This document shows positions 1-4,767 of a DNA stretch of 5,445 bases, piece by piece (the first letter of the stretch is position 1; every line of letters begins with the position of its first letter). The notes below the pieces were generated by a model. The model saw only the letters and a list, made by a program, of their open reading frames with translations, ran no database searches and had not been told where the DNA came from. Source of the DNA: Dehalococcoidales bacterium. GTDB taxonomy: Bacteria > Chloroflexota > Dehalococcoidia > Dehalococcoidales > UBA3254. The stretch is from the NCBI GenBank assembly GCA_028718465.1, contig JAQULX010000221.1:1-5445 (forward strand). The letters are read 5' to 3'. A program made the position numbers and the translations under genes.

Positions 1-636
1 AAATTTGTTCATAACCATTTCTACGATCGGATCGTGCCAGCCATTGTCAATAGACTCTTGAAAGATCCTGATTTTCTCAGTCCACCCGGGGTTGCCTCGC
101 ATGTAATGATAGATATGGCCCGGAGATGTTGACACGGTAGAAGTGCTCTTTACAGCGGTCAGAAGCAAGGGGTATTTCATTGAGTCGGCTTTATTTAATT
201 CCATAATACCCTGTAAAACATTCTCACCTACTGAAGCATGGGTAAAAAATACTCTTTGTTTGGCAACTGCTTCGACTGTTGATTGAGGTTGGCTGTTATA
301 CCAGTCCCAGTTGACATGATTGATGATAATGTTCTGGCTGGGCTCTGTTGGAGCAGGGGATTGGGTAGCGATAGTATCCGGAGTGGTTGCAGGGGGCGCG
401 GGGCTCGTTGTAGTAATCTGGGGAGCGGAGGTCCCTGGAGTTTGTACGGTCGTTGTGGGAAAAGGGCCTGTATTTACCGGCGGTGTGGGCCCCGTATTGT
501 TGCATCCGGTAAGTAATATGATTAAACTTGCCAGACCTGAACCCAGCAAAATAAACAAGCCTGCTAATCTAGATCTCTTCATTATCGCTAACCAATTTTT
601 TAATATTCTGGTTGAGGTGATGTAAACAGCGAACAT
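1..636 (-). CDS. Secreted lipoprotein with SGNH-hydrolase-like domain (partial, C-terminus off window)
   Basis: This is the first 212 codons of a minus-strand gene that runs off the left edge. Numbering from the ATG at 636, a basic stretch (KRSR, residues 20-23) precedes a hydrophobic segment and a lipobox L-T-G-C with Cys45, so the product should be lipid-anchored outside the membrane. Residues 46-101 are a Pro/Thr/Ser-rich linker. The folded part begins near residue 105 and has FFTHASVGENVLQG (His133, Ser135, Gly137) and later GNPGWTEKI followed by a conserved-looking MNKF at the edge. These blocks resemble bacterial SGNH/GDSL-like hydrolases that carry a GHQSVG motif, a resemblance recalled from memory. 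The substrate is unknown. The start is uncertain. ATG 636 has a GGAGG four bases upstream, while ATG 582 (MKRSR...) gives a more typical lipoprotein signal but has no Shine-Dalgarno. The two starts are in frame. Being a lipoprotein is fairly sure; the hydrolase family is moderate. Confidence 0.65.
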   Translation of the reverse strand, partial: MFAVYITSTRILKNWLAIMKRSRLAGLFILLGSGLASLIILLTGCNNTGPTPPVNTGPFPTTTVQTPGTSAPQITTTSPAPPATTPDTIATQSPAPTEPSQNIIINHVNWDWYNSQPQSTVEAVAKQRVFFTHASVGENVLQGIMELNKADSMKYPLLLTAVKSTSTVSTSPGHIYHYMRGNPGWTEKIRIFQESIDNGWHDPIVEMVMNKF

Positions 637-640
637 CCAA

Positions 641-645
641 CCTCC
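641..645 (-). promoter_or_regulatory. Ribosome binding site GGAGG favouring ATG 636
   Basis: GGAGG on the minus strand ends four bases before the ATG at 636. The spacing is rather short. The downstream in-frame ATG at 582 has only an A-rich stretch before it, so this site is the main argument for the longer N-terminus. Confidence 0.5.
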
Positions 646-687
646 GGTCTTGTTCAAATTACAGGTTTGGATATATTCCGTACAACA

Positions 688-717
688 AGTATACAATGCC
701 TGTCAAAATCCAGTCAA
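688..717 (-). promoter_or_regulatory. Sigma70-type promoter for the lipoprotein gene
   Basis: On the minus strand TTGACT (717-712) and TATACT (693-688) are separated by 18 bases, each one mismatch from consensus. Transcription would begin near 681, leaving a leader of about 45 nt to ATG 636 or about 100 nt to ATG 582. The prediction is from sequence only. Confidence 0.6.
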
Positions 718-799
718 CCAGGCCTCCGCGGGGTTGGCTCGTTCTTCCAGTCCCATTGCTGACCGGTTCCTGAATCCAGGAGGAAAACCCCTCTGTCCA

Positions 800-817
800 T
801 ACTGACACAAGTCAGTA
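800..817. repeat. 7-bp inverted repeat in the divergent intergenic region
   Basis: TACTGAC and GTCAGTA form a perfect 7-bp dyad around an ACAA centre. It sits between the two divergent promoters (688-717 minus and 922-951 plus), a position that suits a regulator binding site. No T-run follows on either strand, so a terminator is unlikely. Confidence 0.45.
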
Positions 818-822
818 CCCGG

Positions 823-915
823 TCCCCCTCTCCCCCTCCTCAATCATTAATCACTTCTTCCCCTCTCTCCTTCTTTAATCTTTAATCTTTTATCATCATT
901 CCCTCCCCTCCCCAC
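823..915. repeat. 93-nt tract with no G on the plus strand, mostly pyrimidine
   Basis: From 823 to 915 there is not one G on the plus strand, and only about 14 of the 93 bases are A. C-rich runs (823-840, 861-870, 901-913) flank a T-rich middle. Inside, 874-894 is a short tandem of period 7: TTTAATC, TTTAATC, TTTTATC. No reading frame of note is present. It lies just upstream of the predicted methyltransferase promoter. Its function is unknown. Confidence 0.6.
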
Positions 916-921
916 GAGGCG

Positions 922-951
922 TTGAAATAACCGGGCATTTTGATTTACTAT
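922..951 (+). promoter_or_regulatory. Candidate promoter for the methyltransferase gene
   Basis: TTGAAA (922-927) and TACTAT (946-951) are 18 bases apart. Transcription would begin near 958, giving a leader of about 44 nt. The same pair of hexamers with the same spacing occurs on the minus strand at 2297-2326. The -10 matches consensus at only four of six positions. Confidence 0.4.
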
Positions 952-981
952 AAGTATACCTGAATGATTTACAGTTTGGCT

Positions 982-990
982 GGAAGGGAG
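982..990 (+). promoter_or_regulatory. Ribosome binding site of the methyltransferase gene
   Basis: GGAAGGGAG lies 11 bases before the ATG at 1002. The ATG at 992 is out of frame and opens only a ten-codon frame. An in-frame TGA at 993-995 rules out any longer start for the gene. Confidence 0.6.
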
Positions 991-1001
991 AATGAGATAT
1001 A

Positions 1002-1883
1002 ATGTACAACCGGTTAGTTGATCAACTTCGTGTCTCCTGGAAGGCCTCTCCCGATAAGCCGGATGAAACCCCCGAATCTACGCTTCGTGCGCTCTACTTT
1101 GCTGCCGCGGGTTCGCCGCTTTCTGTTCGGAGAGCTCTGACAGAACCGCTGCCGGAACTCGATAGCGAGTCCTTACAGAGTCTGAAAAACCTTGTGGAAC
1201 AACGCTGCAAAGGGATTCCGCTGGCATATCTGACAGAACGGCAGCAATTCATGGAAATAGAAATGCTGGCCGGGCCCGAAGCTTTGATACCCCGAATAGA
1301 AACTGAACTATTAGGCTACGAGACACTTTCGATTGTAAAGTCACTCTCCAGCGCCGGCAGAGCAGTGACGCTGATCGACGTTTGTACAGGCTCAGGAAAT
1401 ATCGCTCTGGGAGTGGCAGTGCATGCCCCTCAATGCCGGGCATTCGCCTCGGATTTATCTTCAGAAGCAATAGGTCTGGCCCGGAAAAACGCCGCTTTTC
1501 TCGGGATTGAAAAAAGGGTCCAGTTTAGAATTGGGGATCTTTTTGAGCCTTTTCGATCAGAAGAATTCCTGGGGAAGGCTGATGTAGTTAGCTGTAATCC
1601 CCCTTATATCTCATCAATGAAAGTCCCCGCTCTCCATCCTGAAATATCACTTTACGAGCCTCATCTGGCATTCGATGGCGGCCCTTATGGATTTACTATC
1701 CTGACTCGTTTGATCAAAGAGGCGCCTCTTTTCCTGAAACATAACTCATTCTTATGTATAGAGGTTGGACTCGGTCAGGGGCCATTTGTGGCTCGCATGT
1801 TGAAAAAAACGCCTCAATACAGGAGTGTTCGCGAGATAGTTGACAGCAACTCTGAAGTACGGGTACTGGTCGCCGGGACATAG
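1002..1883 (+). CDS. prmC: PrmC/HemK-family protein-(glutamine-N5) methyltransferase
   Basis: The family transfers a methyl group from S-adenosylmethionine to the glutamine of the GGQ motif in peptide release factors, in the cytoplasm, and this tunes translation termination. The 293-residue product has the usual length. Residues 1-75 are the helical substrate-recognition domain, ending in the family signature PLAYLT (73-78). LIPRIETE (95-102) follows where LIPRPETE is usual. The Rossmann methyltransferase domain has the SAM-binding loop DVCTGSGNIAL (126-136), acidic Asp151 at the end of strand 2, and the catalytic NPPYI (199-203) that holds the target glutamine. EP (219-220), AFDGG (223-227) and IEVGLGQG (253-260) also match. 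The C-terminus is less typical and lacks the clear D-x-x-G-x-x-R motif. No release-factor gene is visible nearby. An in-frame TGA at 993-995 fixes the start. The family is nearly certain; the exact substrate is inferred. Confidence 0.85.
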   Translation: MYNRLVDQLRVSWKASPDKPDETPESTLRALYFAAAGSPLSVRRALTEPLPELDSESLQSLKNLVEQRCKGIPLAYLTERQQFMEIEMLAGPEALIPRIETELLGYETLSIVKSLSSAGRAVTLIDVCTGSGNIALGVAVHAPQCRAFASDLSSEAIGLARKNAAFLGIEKRVQFRIGDLFEPFRSEEFLGKADVVSCNPPYISSMKVPALHPEISLYEPHLAFDGGPYGFTILTRLIKEAPLFLKHNSFLCIEVGLGQGPFVARMLKKTPQYRSVREIVDSNSEVRVLVAGT

Positions 1884-1887
1884 TCCC
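1875..1887. repeat. Short inverted repeat over the methyltransferase stop codon
   Basis: GGGAC-ATA-GTCCC is a perfect 5-bp dyad with a three-base loop that spans the TAG stop (1881-1883). No U-run follows directly, so it is a poor candidate for an intrinsic terminator. It may be chance. Confidence 0.25.
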
Positions 1888-1934
1888 ATGAAGGTGAGTT
1901 TATTTATTGAGCTTATGCAGGTCGAAAATTATTC

Positions 1935-2204
1935 TTAACCCGTACGTCTGTTTTGCCTGTCGCCTGCCCGCTTTTCTCCGAGCCTTTTTATTTGTAAATA
2001 CAGCACGATAATGCCGAACACGGAGATAAGAAACACCAGACCGATTTCAGTAAATAAAATAGCCTGGTTGTACTCAACAAACCTGACAGCTCCATTCTCT
2101 GCAATGACAAGCATTTGAATCAGCCAGCCAATGGCTAAAGCGATCAGCAAGATATGACTGGCAATTACAACCAGTGCAAATCTGATTCGTCTCCCGAATA
2201 GCAA
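1935..2204 (-). CDS. Small two-helix membrane protein of unknown function
   Basis: I do not recognise this 89-residue protein. It has a basic N-terminus (GRRIR), a hydrophobic helix at about 9-33 (ALVVIASHILLIALAIGWLI), a short loop with Glu and Asn at about 36-46, a second helix at about 49-70, and a strongly basic tail (KRLGEKR...RQNRR). The positive ends place both termini in the cytoplasm and the short loop outside. The start is TTG, chosen because GGAAAGGA lies eight bases upstream and no ATG, GTG or TTG in frame is found in the bases before it. The gene converges on the methyltransferase with a 51-base gap and follows the cohesin-protein gene on the same strand after 145 bases. The clean hydrophobic pattern and ribosome site argue that it is a real gene. 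Confidence 0.65.
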   Translation of the reverse strand: MLFGRRIRFALVVIASHILLIALAIGWLIQMLVIAENGAVRFVEYNQAILFTEIGLVFLISVFGIIVLYLQIKRLGEKRAGDRQNRRTG

Positions 2205-2212
2205 ATTTCTAT

Positions 2213-2220
2213 TCCTTTCC
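2213..2220 (-). promoter_or_regulatory. Ribosome binding site deciding a TTG start
   Basis: GGAAAGGA on the minus strand is followed by eight bases and then the TTG at 2204-2202. No ATG or GTG in the same frame is available nearby. Confidence 0.55.
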
Positions 2221-2243
2221 CTTTGAGATATGTTGATTTGCCC

Positions 2244-2267
2244 GGCTCTAAAGCCCTGATAATCAGG
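2244..2267. repeat. Two adjacent inverted repeats in the leader of the small membrane gene
   Basis: GGCT-CTAA-AGCC (2244-2255) abuts CCTGAT-A-ATCAGG (2255-2267), a perfect 13-base palindrome around one central base. They lie between the predicted promoter (2297-2326) and the ribosome site (2213-2220). They could be a regulator site or leader hairpins. No T-run follows, so a terminator for the upstream gene is not supported. Confidence 0.4.
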
Positions 2268-2296
2268 TCGATTCTACTGTGTGGAAGGTATAATCA

Positions 2297-2326
2297 ATAG
2301 TATCTCAAGCGTACCATCTATTTCAA
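2297..2326 (-). promoter_or_regulatory. Candidate promoter for the small membrane gene
   Basis: On the minus strand TTGAAA (2326-2321) and TACTAT (2302-2297) are 18 bases apart. Transcription would start near 2290, with a leader of about 86 nt. The hexamers and spacing equal those proposed for the methyltransferase gene. Confidence 0.4.
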
Positions 2327-2349
2327 TTTATTTGTTATTTATAGTCCGG

Positions 2350-3930
2350 CTACTGGCTGTATTCCCCATTACTCATCTTTTTCCGGTAGATAAAGACAAT
2401 TCCTGTTACAATCAAGATGAAGACGAAGGCCCCACCGATCAGTTTAGCCAGCAGTGACAGGCTGAACTCTTTATCTTCCGGGTTAACTGGCGGAGCTGGT
2501 ACGCTGGCAGCCCAATTATAATCAGTGACAGCTTCCTCTGAAGAATTATCTTCCAGTAAACCCTGGTCCGAAGAGATGATGGAGCTATCGTCCGCGGGAC
2601 TGATATGGGCAACAATGAAATAGCTGGAGAAGGTGCTGACTTTCGTTTGAATAGTCTGGCTATAGGTATTAATAACACTGTCCAATTCCACCAGTTCACC
2701 GGTTGGATCGTCCCAGGTAGCTATTTTAAGATCATTGATGTTCACCCCTTCGGGTATTTGAGATTGTTCATATCTTATGGTCAAATCCGCCGGAGGGTCA
2801 ATCATTATACCTCCGGGTTCTATGCTGTAATTCTGTCCTATTTTGATTATCTGCTCGGGCAAGTCCCGGTCTTGCGGCAAATCTACAATCGCTATTTGAT
2901 CCAGCACTTGCTCCTCGAATGCCGCCACTTCGGTATCTTGTCGAACAACCATCTCAACCAGACTATCTTTTGATAAAGCTATAACATCCTGTTTAAACAT
3001 ACCCTTGCTGTCTACAAAACCGGGTGGGGCGGTTGCCGCCGGAGGTCGGGACACTGAACTCCTTCTGCTTGCTGGTTTCTTGTTGACTATGATGTTAATA
3101 TTTTCTGAATCTACCTGGCTTCCGTCGGTCACTTCAAAGCAAATTTCCTGGAACAGTCCTGCTTGCCCTGAATCCGGTGTCCACGAGAAAATACGTTTTG
3201 AGGCATCGAACGAAGCCCCTGGAGGTAAATTTGAAGCAGAATATGTTAATGGATCTCCGTCTGCATCCTGGGCGGATATCGTGAAAGCCAACCGTTTTCC
3301 TTCTTGAACAGACTTGTTACCGATAGCCGCAAGTACAGGCGCCTGGTTTATCATGACGGTCCCGTTGATCAGATTAACCGGAATCGACTGCCCGTTAATA
3401 TCTCCCACATCGACGTCCGATAAGGTGATTGTGCTGATCCCACCATTCGATTTAGCGGTCATTTGAATAGCCGCGATAGTACCTGAAGTGGAAACTGTAT
3501 TTCCCGGGCTCATGATAACCCCGAATATATCGGATATCTTGCCAAGGTCATTATCAATCGTCCCGTGATAAAAAAAGGTATTGGCTCCATTCTGTTTCAA
3601 CAAGTTGCCCTCGGTAACGCTTTGAGCAGTAACCAGGTCAGGATCAAAAGAAATGGAGAACTGAGCTCCGGCGATGGAGACAGCCGGGTCTATATCAATA
3701 TTAATCGTAAATGACCCGCCGTGTTCAATGGTGTTTTCCGGAGCGGATACAGTGACGCCGGTAATATCGGCGGCAAATAGAGTACCGGGATGCCCTAAAG
3801 CCAAAATCGCCGCCAGTAACAGGACAATAATCCTGAAATGATTCTGCCTGAATGTGCTGTAGGTAATTGAACTCTGAAGACTGCGCGGGCGATTTTTTGT
3901 TTTTGCTGTATCAATAAATATATTCTTCAT
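2350..3930 (-). CDS. Membrane-anchored surface protein with cohesin-like and Ig-like domains
   Basis: The 526-residue product is exported and held by a C-terminal helix. A basic N-region of about 32 residues precedes a hydrophobic signal core (RIIVLLLAAILALG, 33-46) with probable cleavage after LFA or LFAA near residues 53-54. Residues about 58-193 look like a cohesin fold (GAQFSISFDPDLV, then GTIAAIQMTAKS and ITLSDVDVGDINGQSIP). Residues about 196-283 form a cadherin/Ig-like module of the He_PIG kind (QDADGDPLTYSASNLPPGASFD, then FSWTPDSGQAG). After a Ser/Arg/Pro linker, about 320-442 is a beta domain resembling ZU5-type surface modules (SIEPGG, LTIRYEQSQIPEGV, FSSYF). An acidic stalk leads to a helix at about 494-516 and a basic tail (RKKM). 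There is no LPXTG. Cohesins bind dockerins in cellulosomes, but they are also widespread in non-cellulolytic microbes with unknown partners. ATG 3930 is preferred over GTG 3954, which lies about seven bases from the predicted transcription start and has no ribosome site. Confidence 0.75.
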   Translation of the reverse strand: MKNIFIDTAKTKNRPRSLQSSITYSTFRQNHFRIIVLLLAAILALGHPGTLFAADITGVTVSAPENTIEHGGSFTINIDIDPAVSIAGAQFSISFDPDLVTAQSVTEGNLLKQNGANTFFYHGTIDNDLGKISDIFGVIMSPGNTVSTSGTIAAIQMTAKSNGGISTITLSDVDVGDINGQSIPVNLINGTVMINQAPVLAAIGNKSVQEGKRLAFTISAQDADGDPLTYSASNLPPGASFDASKRIFSWTPDSGQAGLFQEICFEVTDGSQVDSENINIIVNKKPASRRSSVSRPPAATAPPGFVDSKGMFKQDVIALSKDSLVEMVVRQDTEVAAFEEQVLDQIAIVDLPQDRDLPEQIIKIGQNYSIEPGGIMIDPPADLTIRYEQSQIPEGVNINDLKIATWDDPTGELVELDSVINTYSQTIQTKVSTFSSYFIVAHISPADDSSIISSDQGLLEDNSSEEAVTDYNWAASVPAPPVNPEDKEFSLSLLAKLIGGAFVFILIVTGIVFIYRKKMSNGEYSQ

Positions 3931-3935
3931 TCTCG

Positions 3936-3940
3936 TCCCC
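3936..3940 (-). promoter_or_regulatory. Ribosome binding site of the cohesin-protein gene
   Basis: GGGGA on the minus strand ends five bases before the ATG at 3930, which supports that start over the GTG at 3954. Confidence 0.5.
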
Positions 3941-3967
3941 GTTGTTTTATACACTTAAATACACTAA

Positions 3968-3996
3968 ATTTTACTTAAACCCAATTCTTATTACAA
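3968..3996 (-). promoter_or_regulatory. Candidate promoter for the cohesin-protein gene
   Basis: On the minus strand TTGTAA (3996-3991) and TAAAAT (3973-3968) are 17 bases apart. Transcription would begin near 3961, giving a leader of about 30 nt to ATG 3930. The gene thus seems to be transcribed by itself. Confidence 0.5.
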
Positions 3997-4396
3997 TGAG
4001 CTAATGGTAATGCCTGGATGATACTAACGTAATATAATGCAGCGCCATCACCATGCGATAAGCCGATTACCATATTCCGGAAAGCCGACTGGTTTCTGTT
4101 CACCGTTCTATCCTGATAACTTGCTTTGAACCAGGCCATTTCAATAAGGAATTTAGCCGGGAAATATTTGTCCCTAACCTTTCGATAACTTTTTCGTTTT
4201 AAATTAAAGGGCCAAAAAAAGTAACGCCAGGAAAATATTGGTCCTTAACGACACTGGCAGGTTGGTTGCCCCGCTTCTTGCTTTTTGTCCCTGGGTCTCT
4301 TACTCTACCGCTGACCGTTAAACAAAATGGTTTAGTCCGGAGTCAATGTCCGGGCAAGAGGCATCCGGTTGATCAGCGTCAGGGTAATCGCTATCT
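3997..4396. other. Gene-free stretch between divergent genes
   Basis: No reading frame with protein-like content is seen on either strand over these 400 bases. Apart from the repeat pair at 4157-4249 I can name nothing in it. A decayed gene is possible, but I could not recognise any fragment. Confidence 0.5.
4157..4249. repeat. Pair of degenerate near-palindromic repeats
   Basis: The stretch 4157-4178 (CCGGGAAATATTTGTCCC, then TAAC) returns at 4227-4249 (CCAGGAAAATATTGGTCC, then TTAAC) with one insertion and a few changes. Each copy is roughly symmetric around an AATATT centre with GGGA/TCCC or AGGA/TCCT arms. The starts are 70 bases apart. The second copy is also enclosed by GCCAG (4226-4230) and CTGGC (4254-4258). 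Two related dyads upstream of divergent genes suggest paired binding sites. No regulator gene is in view. Confidence 0.45.
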
Positions 4397-4425
4397 TTAA
4401 CTCAATATGATAATATCAGTATAAT
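4397..4425 (+). promoter_or_regulatory. Strong plus-strand promoter with a dyad in its spacer
   Basis: TTAACT (4397-4402) and a perfect TATAAT (4420-4425) are 17 bases apart. The spacer contains TGATA-A-TATCA (4408-4418), a perfect 11-base dyad that could be an operator blocking RNA polymerase. Transcription would begin near 4432, about 336 bases before the GAF gene, so it drives either a long leader or a separate small RNA. Confidence 0.55.
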
Positions 4426-4485
4426 GGCAAAGGGATAGGCAATAACGATAAGTTATAAAAGACGCATGAAATATATGCCAGTCTG

Positions 4486-4588
4486 TCATGCTGGAGGCCT
4501 CGGACGGAATACCTTAATACCCTCGCCGAAGGCGAGACGGAATAGCGGGAGACCCTTTAGGGTGCCCCGAAGCATCTCAGGGTGGGGC
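4486..4588. repeat. Hairpin-rich intergenic element
   Basis: It begins with a GTCATGCTGGAGGCCTC segment (4486-4500) containing the palindrome GAGGCCTC. The 9-base direct repeat GACGGAATA occurs at 4503-4511 and 4536-4544. A perfect hairpin CTCGCC-GAA-GGCGAG is at 4522-4536. Next come ACCCT-TT-AGGGT (4552-4563) and GCCCC (4564-4568) pairing with GGGGC (4584-4588). A second AGGGT (4579-4583) could replace the first. The TGTCATGCTG start and the GAAGCATCTCAGGGTGGGG end resemble dispersed intergenic repeats known from several bacterial genomes, a resemblance from memory. Equally it could be a structured RNA, since it lies downstream of the promoter at 4397-4425. It shows no protein coding. Confidence 0.5.
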
Positions 4589-4683
4589 TGAATTAATCAG
4601 GCATTTTTTATTACGTGATATATAGTTGCATATTCACCAATCATAGGTGTAGTGATATTTAAAGGGATCGGCTTGAGGCTTCC

Positions 4684-4713
4684 GTACTGCTTAAGACCGG
4701 ATAATCACAGTAC
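4684..4713. repeat. Inverted repeat upstream of the GAF gene
   Basis: GTACTG (4684-4689) and CAGTAC (4708-4713) form a 6-bp stem with an 18-base loop about 55 bases before the start codon. It could be a leader hairpin or a split binding site. It is short enough to be chance. Confidence 0.3.
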
Positions 4714-4767
4714 TTCCGGTGTCGTTCTTAATTCTGGCAAGCTTTTAAGTGTTATATGGATTGAGAG

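Noticed and set aside
283..625. Plus-strand and alternative-frame open frames over the lipoprotein gene
   Set aside because: They arise from the Pro/Thr-rich linker read in other frames. The minus-strand frame with signal and lipobox explains the region.
1884..1934. Bidirectional terminator between the convergent genes
   Set aside because: No GC stem followed by a T-run is present in this 51-base gap. The short dyad at 1875-1887 is not followed by Ts.
1888..1938. Tiny plus-strand reading frame MKVSLFIELMQVENYS just after the methyltransferase gene
   Set aside because: Only 16 residues, no ribosome site, and it ends at the stop of the convergent gene. Its start looks a little like flavin-dependent monooxygenases, but it is too short to support a remnant.
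2605..3307. Plus-strand open frames of about 100-120 codons
   Set aside because: They lie antisense within the cohesin-protein gene, lack ribosome sites, and their composition is not protein-like. They are shadows of the real gene.
4552..4592. T-box riboswitch suggested by AGGGTGG
   Set aside because: Only seven bases match the T-box core. The ACCGCG part and a terminator are missing, and the downstream gene is not an amino-acid-related gene.
4564..4610. Intrinsic terminator from GCCCC/GGGGC with a later T-run
   Set aside because: The T-run at 4604-4609 is about 15 bases away from the stem and the loop is 15 bases, so the geometry is wrong.
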